Below are positions 1 to 9,554 of a stretch of DNA of 64,000 nucleotides, in pieces. The notes under the pieces are model-generated. The model had not been told where the DNA came from and searched no databases. It saw only the letters and a list, made by a program, of their open reading frames with translations. The first letter of the stretch is position 1. Every line of letters begins with the position of its first letter. Position numbers and translations under genes: made by a program. Source of the stretch: Burkholderia sp. OK233 (GTDB taxonomy: Bacteria > Pseudomonadota > Gammaproteobacteria > Burkholderiales > Burkholderiaceae); assembly GCF_900230185.1 (NCBI RefSeq), contig NZ_OCSR01000001.1, forward strand, positions 3,472,001 through 3,536,000, in the 5' to 3' direction.

Positions 1-114
1 CAACGCCTGTGAGCGGACGACTGCGAGTTGGAACGTTGAATGTCGCTTCAGGGTCGGCCGCGGTCACAGACAATCAAGACGGGTTGACTGGCGGACGTCT
101 GCCAATCGGAGCAG

Positions 115-918
115 CTAGGCAAGGAACTCGGCGATACGCTCCCACATGCACACCGGGTTCGAATACATCGGGAAGTGCCCGCTGTGCGGGATTGGCGCCA
201 GTTGCACGCCGTTTCGCAAAATGTGAGGCAAGTAGGAAAGCGATGCGTTCTGCTCTCCGTACATGAACATGCGCGGAAAGGGCAAGGACAGAAACTTCGT
301 CATCAGGTCGCCGTGGTCGGATAGCTCGACCATCGACGTGAAGATGCCGCGCACGGCATCAGCGCGTACCTTGTGCCGCAGATTCGACGCATACAGCGCG
401 CTGGAGTAGTACGGCGAATGCCAATTCCGCTCGATGAAGTCATCGAAGAAAGACTGTGTGTCGGCCGACGGATAGTCGACCACCTGGCGGCTCAGGAAGC
501 AGTCTTCAGGCGCGACATTACCTTCGATGTCGATGAAGCTCGCAACACGCTGCGGCGATTCATGCGCGAGCATCAAAGCGGTGAGGCCGCCCATTGAATG
601 CCCGACGAAGTGGAACCGATCGACATTGAAATGGGCGAGGACAGCCTTCGCCGTGGCGACGAGAAAAGGGATCGAAACTTTCGACAGATCGGCACAGCGC
701 GTCTCACCGCAACCGGGCGCGTCATACGCAATCACCGGACGCCCGCCCAACGCGGGGTAATGCACGATGTCTGCGTAGTCTTCCTTGGTCGAGCCGAACC
801 CGTGCAGAAAGACGATCGGCGGGCCGTCGCCGGGGCGATGCATCGTGGCGACCTCCAGCGCGACGCCTCCGATATTCAGTACGACCAATTCCTTCTTCAG
901 CGGTTCATGCATCGACAT
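115..918 (-). CDS. alpha/beta hydrolase
   Basis: A protein of about 267 residues with the alpha/beta-hydrolase fold pattern. An oxyanion HGFG motif lies near residue 40, the nucleophile elbow GHSMGG carries the probable catalytic Ser, and a late SGHFP supplies the probable catalytic His. No signal peptide is seen, so it is probably cytoplasmic. The start at 918 (MSMHEP) overlaps the end of the aminotransferase gene; a second ATG at 912 is possible. It is last in a four-gene minus-strand operon with two RraA-like genes and an aminotransferase, so it probably hydrolyses an ester or C-C bond of a catabolic intermediate. The substrate cannot be read from the sequence. Confidence 0.85.
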   Translation of the reverse strand: MSMHEPLKKELVVLNIGGVALEVATMHRPGDGPPIVFLHGFGSTKEDYADIVHYPALGGRPVIAYDAPGCGETRCADLSKVSIPFLVATAKAVLAHFNVDRFHFVGHSMGGLTALMLAHESPQRVASFIDIEGNVAPEDCFLSRQVVDYPSADTQSFFDDFIERNWHSPYYSSALYASNLRHKVRADAVRGIFTSMVELSDHGDLMTKFLSLPFPRMFMYGEQNASLSYLPHILRNGVQLAPIPHSGHFPMYSNPVCMWERIAEFLA

Positions 919-2140
919 TGCCCGGGTCCGAAAGTGAGCGGCAGAAGTCCCGAATCGCATGACAGGCTTCGCCGAGCGTGTCGTCGTCGAGCGCATATGC
1001 TATGCGAATATACGGCGCAAGCCCAAATGCGCTGCCTTGAACGACCGCGACGCCGACTTCATCGAGCAATGCGCCAGCCACGTCTTCGTCGGTCTTCAGC
1101 ACTGTACCGGCGGCGGTGGTCTTGCCGATGAGCCCCGTGCACGATGCGAAGGCGTAGAAGGCACCACCCGGAATCTCGCATTGCAATCCGGGCGCGGCAT
1201 TAAGTGCATCTACCACGAGATTTCTCCGATGCTCGAAGATCTCGCGCGTCTTGCCGATGAAATCCTGCGGCCCGCTCAGCGCGGCCAGCGCCGCATGTTG
1301 AGAGATGGAGCTAGCCCCCGACGTTTGCTGTCCCTGCAGCTTTTCCATCGCATCGAGCAGCCAGCGCGGACCGGTTCCGTAGCCGATGCGCCAGCCGGTC
1401 ATCGCGTAAGCCTTCGAGACGCCGTTCATTGTCAGCGTGCGGCAAGCGAGCCGAGGCTCGACCTGAGCGATGGTGAAGAACGCCGCGCCGTCGAAGATCA
1501 GATGCTCGTAGATATCGTCCGACAGCACGAGAACATGCGGATGCCCGAGTAACACATCGGCCAATGCGGCAAGTTCGTCGCGCGTATAAACTGCGCCGGA
1601 CGGATTCGAGGGCGAATTGAGGATGAGCCATCGCGTGCGCGGGCCGATCGCTTTGGACAGCGCCTGCGGCGTCAGTTTGAATCCGCTTTCGATGCCGCAC
1701 GGCACGACGACCGCTTGCGCGCCGCAAAGCCAGACCATTTCCGGATAACTCACCCAGTACGGCGCGGGAACGATGACTTCGTCGCCTTCGTCGAGCGTCG
1801 CGGCGAGCGCGTTGTAGATGACCTGCTTGCCGCCGCTGCACACGATGGTGTCCAGCCAGCCGACGTCCAATCCGTTCTCGCGCTGAAATTTTTCGGCGAC
1901 CGCTTCACGCAGGCTTCGCATGCCGGCGACTTGCGTGTAGCGCGTGTGACCTGCGCGAATCGCTTCGATTGCGGCTTCCCGAATGTGCGCCGGTGTATCG
2001 AAGTCGGGTTCGCCCGCGCTCAACGAGATGACGCTTGCGCCGCCCGAGCGCCGGGCCGCGACGCGATCCATCATTCGATACGTCGCCGATGGCTGCGCAC
2101 GCGCGAGATTCGCATTGAGCCGATGAGCCGTTGTATCCAT
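905..2140 (-). CDS. PLP-dependent class I/II aminotransferase
   Basis: A 411-residue fold-type I aminotransferase. The N-terminal ISLSAGEPDFDTP is typical of the aspartate/aromatic (AspC-like) branch. SPSNPSG, the DDIYEHL segment and the lysine-containing VSKAYAMTGWRIGYG motif bind PLP. The ATG at 2140 overlaps the TGA of the upstream RraA-like gene (ATGA), which favours this start over the longer in-frame extension and implies translational coupling. With the RraA-like aldolases and the hydrolase it would fit the conversion of an amino acid to a 2-oxo acid that is then cleaved. That pathway is inference; the family call is firm. Confidence 0.9.
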   Translation of the reverse strand: MDTTAHRLNANLARAQPSATYRMMDRVAARRSGGASVISLSAGEPDFDTPAHIREAAIEAIRAGHTRYTQVAGMRSLREAVAEKFQRENGLDVGWLDTIVCSGGKQVIYNALAATLDEGDEVIVPAPYWVSYPEMVWLCGAQAVVVPCGIESGFKLTPQALSKAIGPRTRWLILNSPSNPSGAVYTRDELAALADVLLGHPHVLVLSDDIYEHLIFDGAAFFTIAQVEPRLACRTLTMNGVSKAYAMTGWRIGYGTGPRWLLDAMEKLQGQQTSGASSISQHAALAALSGPQDFIGKTREIFEHRRNLVVDALNAAPGLQCEIPGGAFYAFASCTGLIGKTTAAGTVLKTDEDVAGALLDEVGVAVVQGSAFGLAPYIRIAYALDDDTLGEACHAIRDFCRSLSDPGNVDA

Positions 2141-2550
2141 CACGACTTCCTCTGCAACGTGTGGTAGCCGAGCGCAGCGCGCGCATCGTCGAGCGCCTTG
2201 GCCACGTCGCGGCAAACGCCGTCGATCACCGTCGCCCCAATTTTCCGCGCGCCTGCATACTGGGTCACGATATCGCTCCAGACGGTGCAATCCGTCCGGC
2301 CATCGTTGTCGATGACGGTGACGTCGCCTTCAGCGACGTCATCGATGAAATCTCCGACGCTGCCGGGCGGCGTGCTCGCGCTCACGTACTTGACGGTGAA
2401 GGCCGGACCGACGACGGTCTTCCGATAATCGTCCAGCGCGACGATGCCGAGACATTGACCGGGCAAACCGAGCTTGTCCATTGCATCGGAGACGCCTGGC
2501 GTATCCAGTCCTTCGAAAAGGGCGACGAGTTCCCTGTCTTCAGCGCTCAT
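2140..2550 (-). CDS. short RraA-like protein (C-terminally truncated)
   Basis: A 136-residue member of the RraA / 4-hydroxy-4-methyl-2-oxoglutarate aldolase family. It has the N-terminal TPGVSDAMDKLGLPG segment, a WSDIV loop and an IDGVCRD segment with the Arg-Asp pair used in metal and substrate binding. It stops about 25 residues after that pair, whereas family members are usually 160 residues or longer. The C-terminal half present in the neighbouring paralogue is missing. Start and stop both overlap the neighbours by ATGA, so the short form looks native to the operon rather than a sequencing artefact. It may act only together with the full-length partner. Confidence 0.75.
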   Translation of the reverse strand: MSAEDRELVALFEGLDTPGVSDAMDKLGLPGQCLGIVALDDYRKTVVGPAFTVKYVSASTPPGSVGDFIDDVAEGDVTVIDNDGRTDCTVWSDIVTQYAGARKIGATVIDGVCRDVAKALDDARAALGYHTLQRKS

Positions 2551-3212
2551 TTGGCTTCCTTGACGTAGATGGCTTCGAATTCCTTGTCATGCATGACTTC
2601 CGCGACGGAGCGGCCCGCGCGAACGGCTTTCACCATGCCGTCCTGGCGCTTCGCGATGCGCTCGCCGAGCTCGACGACTTCTTCGATGGGCGCCGCAGGC
2701 ACGAACACCGTGCCGCAGCGATCCGCAATGACGTAGTCGTCTTCATTCACGACGACGCCCGCGAACGTCACGGGCTTGCCCGAGCTGATCTGCGCGACGC
2801 GGTTGCGAGCGCTGATCATCGTGATGCCGCGCCCGAACACTGGATAGCCGACGGATTCGCTGCCTTCGATGTCGCGGCCGCATCCGTCGATCACGGATCC
2901 GCGAATCTTCTTCGCGGTCGCCGCGTTGGCGATGATGTCGCCCCAGCACGAAATACCTTCGAGCCCGCCCGCAATCACGAGCACGCGATCGTGCGTGCGA
3001 ATTTCGTCGATAACGGGCGTGATCAGATGAACTGTTGGCGTCGCGTCGGTCTTCGGCCCGAGTTGAATCGTGCTCGCGCGTCCGACGATGCGCGGGCAAT
3101 CCCAGAGTGGACGGATGCCGAACGTCGCGCCGGAGAGACCGAGGAAATCGAGCGCGTCGGAGACCGTGTTGGAGTCCAGCGAAGCGAGCCGGTCGAGCAG
3201 GGAATGGGTCAT
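2547..3212 (-). CDS. RraA family protein (HMG-aldolase-like)
   Basis: A 221-residue RraA-like protein with the usual domain length for the aldolase-type members. SNTVSDALDFLGLSG opens the domain. GISCWGDII and IDGCGRDIEG form the metal and substrate site with an Arg-Asp pair, followed by the expected GYPVFGRG and NEDDYVIADRCGTVFVPA segments. Family members either cleave 4-hydroxy-4-methyl- or 4-carboxy-4-hydroxy-2-oxo acids to pyruvate and oxaloacetate, or regulate RNase E. Length and context favour aldolase. ATG at 3212 is chosen because upstream codons run into the divergent promoter region. It is the first gene of the operon, opposite the LysR gene. Confidence 0.85.
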   Translation of the reverse strand: MTHSLLDRLASLDSNTVSDALDFLGLSGATFGIRPLWDCPRIVGRASTIQLGPKTDATPTVHLITPVIDEIRTHDRVLVIAGGLEGISCWGDIIANAATAKKIRGSVIDGCGRDIEGSESVGYPVFGRGITMISARNRVAQISSGKPVTFAGVVVNEDDYVIADRCGTVFVPAAPIEEVVELGERIAKRQDGMVKAVRAGRSVAEVMHDKEFEAIYVKEAK

Positions 3213-3258
3213 GGTCGGGACAGGAAGCGTTGCGGAGCCTGCAGTCTCGGCGTTAGAG

Positions 3259-3270
3259 TTACATATGTAA
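3259..3270. promoter_or_regulatory. perfect 12-bp palindrome, candidate LysR operator
   Basis: TTACATATGTAA is its own reverse complement. It lies in the 103-bp gap between the divergent RraA-like and LysR genes, where LysR-type regulators usually bind both to repress themselves and to activate the target operon. Binding is inferred from position and symmetry only. Confidence 0.45.
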
Positions 3271-3271
3271 A

Positions 3272-3286
3272 TTCCGAAGAACGGAA
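3272..3286. promoter_or_regulatory. TTCCG-N5-CGGAA dyad, second candidate operator
   Basis: An inverted repeat of TTCCG and CGGAA separated by five bases, directly beside the 12-bp palindrome and 30 bp before the LysR start. Two adjacent sites match the recognition-plus-activation site layout of many LysR promoters. Function is inferred. Confidence 0.35.
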
Positions 3287-3315
3287 CCCATTCATACGCC
3301 GAAACTATCGAAGCC

Positions 3316-4257
3316 ATGATCAACTTTCGACTCGTCCGCCATTTGTGGTTGTTTCTCGCCGTCGCCGAAGAGGAACATTTCGGCCGCGCCGCGCAGCGGC
3401 TCGGCATGTCTCAACCGCCGCTGACCGAACAGATTCAGGTGCTCGAACAGGCGCTGAAGGTCAAGCTGTTCGATCGCGGACGGCATGGCGCCAGGTTGAC
3501 GCAGGTCGGCGCGGCGATCTTGCCTGCCGTTCGAAAATTCGCCGAACAACTCGAGCGCCTGGAGTTCGCGGTGCAGGAAGCGACGCAGGGAAATAGCGGC
3601 GTATTGACGATCGGCGCTATCGCGTCGGCGATGATCGACACGCTTCCGCCTTTCATCGAGCATCTGAAGACGCAGTTTCCTCAGTTGACCGTATCGGTCA
3701 AGGAGATCGACAGCGTGGAGGCGGTGCCGGCGCTCGAACGCGGCGACATCGATCTTGCCTTTGCGCGTCTGGAAGGCGAGCTGGGGCCGTCGATTCAATC
3801 GCTAGCGCTCAAGCAGGATCGTCTTGCGGTGGCGTTGCCGAAGACGCATCGCTTTGCAGAAATGTCGCGTGTGCGTCTTGCGTCGCTTACCGACGAGGCG
3901 TTCGTCATGTTCTCGCGGCATTTCAGTCCGAACTACTACGACAGCATCATCGCAACGTGCCGAGGCGCGGGCTTTTCACCACGCGTGTTGCACGAAGTGC
4001 GCTCGGTCTCGTCGCAGATTGCTTTTGTCGGATGTGGACAGGGCATCGCGCTCGTGCCCGGTTCGCTGAAAAAGATGGCGGCCGAGAACGTCGTGTTTCG
4101 TCCGCTGAAGGAGTCGGTCACGGTCGTCACCACAGCGGTGGCGTGGTCTACCGAACGCGCGAATCCAATCGTCGATGCGGCTGTGGAGGCGTTATCGAAG
4201 AGCAGAATCATTCAGCCGACGAAGTCATCAGCCGCCGCAATGGGCTTGGTTGCGTAG
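3316..4257 (+). CDS. LysR-family transcriptional regulator
   Basis: A 313-residue LysR-type regulator. The N-terminal winged helix-turn-helix (about residues 5-62) includes FGRAAQRLGMSQPPLTEQI and the LFDRGRHG segment. The rest is the periplasmic-binding-like effector domain (about residues 90-300). It is transcribed divergently from the RraA/aminotransferase/hydrolase operon, the classical arrangement for a regulator of the adjacent catabolic operon. Two dyads in the gap are its likely binding sites. The inducer is not known from sequence. Confidence 0.92.
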   Translation: MINFRLVRHLWLFLAVAEEEHFGRAAQRLGMSQPPLTEQIQVLEQALKVKLFDRGRHGARLTQVGAAILPAVRKFAEQLERLEFAVQEATQGNSGVLTIGAIASAMIDTLPPFIEHLKTQFPQLTVSVKEIDSVEAVPALERGDIDLAFARLEGELGPSIQSLALKQDRLAVALPKTHRFAEMSRVRLASLTDEAFVMFSRHFSPNYYDSIIATCRGAGFSPRVLHEVRSVSSQIAFVGCGQGIALVPGSLKKMAAENVVFRPLKESVTVVTTAVAWSTERANPIVDAAVEALSKSRIIQPTKSSAAAMGLVA

Positions 4258-4551
4258 CAAGCCAGATCGTTTCCGCCATTCAAAGAGTGCATGACTGAGG
4301 AATGTGATCGGTTCCTAGGTTTACCCTGGCGTGAACCTTGATCGCGAAGTTTTCGCGACCGGACGCAAGTAAGGAAGGGTCCGGCCTCGTACTGCACGCG
4401 CGATGCTGCAGAACAGCGATTTTGATCCTAAGTCTTTGTTTTGTATGGAAGATGCGCGTCGTCGCCGCGCACGGATGTGGGCCGCGAGTTCAAACTTAAG
4501 CGAGCAAAGTTCAAAGTTAAGCGAATCTCCACACCAGTCTCCGAACTGGTC
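4258..4551. other. non-coding gap before groES
   Basis: No convincing reading frame. The only structure noted is a 7-bp inverted repeat TCGCGAA-GTT-TTCGCGA at 4342-4358. It lacks a following T run, so it is at best a weak candidate for the end of the LysR transcript. Confidence 0.5.
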
Positions 4552-4580
4552 TTGAATTTGTCACCGCCCGTCCATATAAT
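4552..4580 (+). promoter_or_regulatory. sigma70 promoter of groESL
   Basis: A TTGAAT -35 box (4552-4557) and a perfect TATAAT -10 box (4575-4580) with the ideal 17-bp spacer, followed immediately by CIRCE. Its position about 100 bp before groES fits a vegetative promoter under HrcA control. Confidence 0.9.
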
Positions 4581-4606
4581 TAGCACTCGCTGCACGAGAG
4601 TGCTAA
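4580..4606. promoter_or_regulatory. CIRCE element (HrcA operator)
   Basis: A perfect inverted repeat TTAGCACTC-N9-GAGTGCTAA, the conserved CIRCE operator of chaperonin operons. It overlaps the last base of the -10 box and the expected transcription start, so bound HrcA would block initiation until heat stress titrates GroEL away. Confidence 0.95.
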
Positions 4607-4678
4607 CAACATCGCCGGTTGGCTCAGCCAGCCGGGTTTTCTCAGCGTTCTTCAGTCTCAATCAAGAGAGGAGTATGT

Positions 4679-4969
4679 ATGAACCTTCGTCCTTTGCATG
4701 ATCGCGTGATCGTCAAACGTCTGGATCAAGAAACCAAGACTGCGTCGGGCATCGTGATCCCCGAAGCCGCAGCAGAAAAGCCGGATCAAGGCGAAATTCT
4801 GGCAGTCGGCCCGGGCAAGCGTGACGACAAGGGTGCACAAATCGCACTCGACGTGAAAGTGGGTGATCGCGTCCTGTTCGGCAAGTACGCAGGCCAGACC
4901 GTCAAGGTCGACGGCAACGAACTGCTCGTAATGCGCGAAGAAGACATCATGGCCGTGGTGCAGAAGTAA
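4679..4969 (+). CDS. groES: co-chaperonin GroES
   Basis: A 96-residue GroES. The N-terminal [14 protein letters not shown], the mobile-loop segment with [11 protein letters not shown] and the C-terminal [12 protein letters not shown] are all present at normal length. GroES forms the heptameric lid that closes the GroEL folding chamber. A strong AGAGAGGAG ribosome-binding site ends about 6 bases before the ATG and decides this start over upstream in-frame codons. It is first in the groESL operon, controlled by the promoter and CIRCE upstream. Confidence 0.98.
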   Translation: MNLRPLHDRVIVKRLDQETKTASGIVIPEAAAEKPDQGEILAVGPGKRDDKGAQIALDVKVGDRVLFGKYAGQTVKVDGNELLVMREEDIMAVVQK

Positions 4970-5020
4970 GCGCTGGTCGCTACTTTTTCCGGTCATATCC
5001 CAAAGAATTCAAGGAGTTAG

Positions 5021-6664
<1,644 letters not shown>

Positions 6665-6719
6665 TTTGATTGGGCCTCGTTTGAGGCTCAGTTGGAAACA
6701 CATGGGGAAGTGCGTCGCG

Positions 6720-6763
6720 AGGCGTGCTTCCCAAAACAGAAAACCCGCAGAAATGCGGGTTTT
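6720..6763 (+). repeat. 45-bp direct repeat, copy 1 (terminator region)
   Basis: A segment starting AGGCGTGCTTCCCAAAACA and running through the groEL terminator stem. It recurs with about three differences at 7838-7881, in the same orientation on the other side of cysC. Confidence 0.85.
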
Positions 6764-6770
6764 TTGTTTT
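6741..6770 (+). terminator. rho-independent terminator after groEL
   Basis: A stem AAACCCGCA / TGCGGGTTT with a GAAA loop, followed by a T-rich tail. It is A-rich on the other side too, so it can also end the minus-strand cysC transcript. A near-copy lies at 7858-7881. Confidence 0.9.
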
Positions 6771-6796
6771 GGAGCAAGCGATAAGCCGGTTCGATA

Positions 6797-7423
6797 TTAA
6801 TAGCGCTCCGTGCAATCGGTGTTCATCAGACAGTTGTCGAGCAAGTAGCTGAATATATGCGCGACGCTCTCGGTTGGCGTCGACATTGCCGTATCTATCT
6901 TCAACTCAGGATCAGCCGGGACTTCATAGGGTGCCGATACGCCGGTAAACGACGCAATCTCGCCGGCGCGGGCTCTGGCATAGAGACCTTTCGGGTCACG
7001 ACGGGCGCAAGCGTCGACGGAGGCGGAAAGATAGGTCTCGATGAAACGGCTGGGTCCAACGATATCGCGCGCCATCGCTCTGTCTTCACGCATGGGTGAG
7101 ATAAGCGCCGCGATAACGATCAGGCCTGCGTCGTTCATTAACTGAGCCACGTGTGCCACCCGGCGAATATTTTCACGCCGGTCTTTCCTGTCAAAGCCGA
7201 GATCGGACGCCAAACCGTGGCGGATATTGTCTCCGTCGAGCACGTAGCACGCATGGCCTAGCGATGCGAGTTGCTGTTCGAGTTCGAAAGCGATGGTTGA
7301 TTTACCCGCCCCGGATAGCCCCGTCAGCCAGATCGTAACCGGCTTGTGGCGGAACATTTGCATCCGGTCGTGGGCGGTCACTTCGCCGTGGAAGCGTTGC
7401 AGAAATGGCTGGGGATGTCCCAT
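6797..7423 (-). CDS. cysC: adenylylsulfate (APS) kinase
   Basis: A 208-residue APS kinase that phosphorylates APS to PAPS, the sulfuryl donor for sulfotransferases and sulfate assimilation. Visible motifs are the P-loop GLSGAGKST, LDGDNIRHGL, the ENIRRVAHVA helix, ISPMREDR and the C-terminal DPKGLYARARAG, FTGVSAPYE. ATG at 7423 (MGHPQ) is chosen; an in-frame GTG at 7435 is an alternative. It stands alone between two copies of the groEL terminator, which suggests later insertion. It could supply PAPS to the sulfotransferase at 47343-48215, whose own neighbouring cysC is broken. Confidence 0.93.
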   Translation of the reverse strand: MGHPQPFLQRFHGEVTAHDRMQMFRHKPVTIWLTGLSGAGKSTIAFELEQQLASLGHACYVLDGDNIRHGLASDLGFDRKDRRENIRRVAHVAQLMNDAGLIVIAALISPMREDRAMARDIVGPSRFIETYLSASVDACARRDPKGLYARARAGEIASFTGVSAPYEVPADPELKIDTAMSTPTESVAHIFSYLLDNCLMNTDCTERY

Positions 7424-7837
7424 TGTGATGTCCACTCGCTTTCAGACGCAGTGTGAACGCTGCTGCCGGACTCCGGCGTTTTGCAGGGGCTCATGTGGAC
7501 TTTCGATCATGACATGAGGGCGGTCCGGAGCGTCCACAGGCAGGGGAAATGGAATCGGCGAAGACATGGGGGCTGTATGACAGATTTACGAAATGTAAAG
7601 TTTAGCTTGAGGATAAGGCCGGTGCTGTAACGTTTAATTACAACTTCAAATGCATGTTGGCGTCGTGAACGGGGCGGCGGTTCCTTTCGGTTTCGCGAGG
7701 AAGTCGAGCTCGGCCTTGTGCCGAGGTAAAGCCGGAGGGAGGGATTCACGTACAGAGCAGATCCGCTGGCGCGGAGCTTTCCACGTCGAACATCGGCTAA
7801 GACGGTGAAAGACGAGTTGGGGGGGCAAGCCTCCGAC

Positions 7838-7881
7838 AGGCGTGCTTCCCAAAACAAAAAACCCGCAGGAATGCGGGTTTT
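7838..7881 (+). repeat. 45-bp direct repeat, copy 2
   Basis: The same sequence as 6720-6763 apart from about three positions, including AGGCGTGCTTCCCAAAACA and the complete terminator stem. Sequence outside the repeat is unrelated at both sites. Confidence 0.85.
7858..7881 (-). terminator. terminator downstream of thiD
   Basis: A stem AAAACCCGCA / TGCGGGTTTT with loop GGAA. Read on the minus strand it is followed by a T-rich tract and sits about 85 bp past the thiD stop, so it probably ends the thiD transcript. Confidence 0.75.
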
Positions 7882-7966
7882 CTAGTGAGGCTGTTTGGCC
7901 GCGGCTGAAGTGGAAACGCTTGCCAGGCGCCTGCCGCTCGCGCAGCAGACGCTTCGAGTCGTCAAA

Positions 7967-8827
7967 TTAATGCCGTGCTTCGCCCGGTGCCGCGTCCTTG
8001 CCGGTTGCAGGTGGCGTGTCGTCGTCGCTGCTGCGGGCCCAGAAAAAGCGGTCCGGCAGATACGCGCCCATGCCTGGCCGGAATGCGTTGCGCATTGCCT
8101 GATACAGATACTCCTGCGCCTCGCGCACGGCTTCCGCGGGTTCCTGGCCGTTGGCCAGCAACGCGGCAATCGCGGCGCCGAGCGTGTCGGTAATGCCCAT
8201 GATCCGATGGGCGCCGCGGTCCCACATATCCTGACGCAGTTGGCCGTCTTCGCTGAACAGCGTATTGACGAGCCGGTGCGTGCCGGTTTCCGTCGACAGA
8301 ATGTATTCGCAGCCTTGCGACAGCAGATGCGAGATCGCCGCATCAAGGCTCGGCGCCTCGGCGTCGCCGTCCGGCTGGGCGAGGGCGAGCAGCGTGGCCG
8401 AATCGGCGACCAGCAAGGTGGTTTGCGGCGCCAGCAGGTCGGCGATCGCTTCGCGCAGTTCGTCGGCGGCGAGCACATGTTCGTCGTCGAGCGTGAAATC
8501 GGGGGCGAGGATCAGCGGGATGTCGTCGTAATCGGCGACCACCTCGGCAATCGCGCTCACCACTTCCGCGCGCGTGCATGCGCCGACCTTGAACGCGGCG
8601 ATCGGCATGTCTTCGAGCAGCATCCGGGCCTGGGTCGCAACCACTTCAGGATCGAGCCCGGTGACTTCGTCGCAGCTTGCCGAGTCGCGCACGGTATAGC
8701 CCGTGAGCACGGAGACGCCGTGGCAGCCCATACTGGCAAGGGTCATCAGGTCTGCTTGCAGGCCGGAGCCGCCGGTGGGATCGGAAAGGCCGAAGGTGAG
8801 GACGATCGGAGGCGTATCGCTGGGCAT
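7967..8827 (-). CDS. thiD: hydroxymethylpyrimidine/phosphomethylpyrimidine kinase
   Basis: A 286-residue ThiD-like ribokinase-fold enzyme phosphorylating HMP and HMP-P in thiamine synthesis. The N-terminal VLTFGLSDPTGGSGLQADL, the CHGVSVLTGYTVRD segment, FKVGACT and the late GITDTLGAAIAALLANG (anion hole with catalytic Asp) are in the family order. The C-terminal 25 residues are a polar tail. The gene stands alone and divergent from rubredoxin. Some Burkholderia homologues are annotated simply as phosphomethylpyrimidine kinase. Confidence 0.88.
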   Translation of the reverse strand: MPSDTPPIVLTFGLSDPTGGSGLQADLMTLASMGCHGVSVLTGYTVRDSASCDEVTGLDPEVVATQARMLLEDMPIAAFKVGACTRAEVVSAIAEVVADYDDIPLILAPDFTLDDEHVLAADELREAIADLLAPQTTLLVADSATLLALAQPDGDAEAPSLDAAISHLLSQGCEYILSTETGTHRLVNTLFSEDGQLRQDMWDRGAHRIMGITDTLGAAIAALLANGQEPAEAVREAQEYLYQAMRNAFRPGMGAYLPDRFFWARSSDDDTPPATGKDAAPGEARH

Positions 8828-9125
8828 GAAGATTTACAAAAAGGAGCTGTATTTAGGCGCAGAGGGTGCGCAATCGGCTCAATTATGCGGCCTAAACTGT
8901 TATGAAGGCGTTTTTTCGCATTCTTCGGCGCGTTGCCGCAAGCCAGCAGCACGTAACCGGCAACCAGGCGCGACCCCACGCTCGAGCGCCAACCAAACCG
9001 ACGCAACCCTCTAGCCAGAGGCCGCCGCACACTACGATTGCGCGTTTCTGATTGCTAGGCATTGGGGCGGCAACACGGTACCATCATGGCTCCCGTTTCC
9101 ACGGACTCTACGACGCGACACAAGA

Positions 9126-9296
9126 ATGGAATATCAAAGCTGGATGTGCCTGATTTGCGGCTGGATTTACGACGAAGAAGCCGGTTTGCCGGAGGAAGGC
9201 ATTGCGCCGGGCACGCGCTGGGAGGACGTTCCTATTAACTGGACCTGCCCGGAATGCGGAGCGCGCAAGGAAGACTTCGAGATGGTCCAGATCTGA
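9126..9296 (+). CDS. rubA: rubredoxin
   Basis: A 56-residue rubredoxin, a small one-iron electron carrier. The two iron-binding knuckles are visible: CLICGWIYDE near the N-terminus and CPECGARKEDFEM near the C-terminus, separated by the usual PGTRWEDVP stretch. The length is normal for the family. It is divergent from thiD and precedes the FimL-like gene, an order in keeping with the beta-proteobacterial thiD-rubredoxin neighbourhood. Confidence 0.96.
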   Translation: MEYQSWMCLICGWIYDEEAGLPEEGIAPGTRWEDVPINWTCPECGARKEDFEMVQI

Positions 9297-9554
9297 GGTC
9301 CGAGGGGCAAACGGCGGGATCCAGCTGAGCGCCATGCCATCTGCCTGCGGCGCGGCGTTTTGCAGGCGGCGTCGGCCGGATCGAACGCGATTCATGCGCC
9401 CGGAGCGCAGCCCCAACGCGGCGGCGCGGAACGTCCCCGCTTGCACCGTGTCGCAGCGGTAATCTGTGATTGTCCTGTCGCCAGTTCGCGCGTTAGCCGA
9501 TCAGTCTCTCGAGCGGCGCGGAGCGGCGGCCCGTCAGCTTCCTGTCGCCTGCCC

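Larger units (their letters stand above)
7424..7966. other. non-coding gap between cysC and thiD
   Basis: About 540 bp without a convincing gene. It holds the upstream region of cysC and, at its right end, the second copy of the terminator repeat. Short frames on both strands show no recognisable protein. Confidence 0.6.

Noticed and set aside
7727..7790. Sequence reminiscent of group II intron domain V (AGCCGGAGGGAGG...TTCACGTAC).
   Set aside because: The pairing needed for domain V is not there, and no intron-encoded reverse transcriptase is present nearby.
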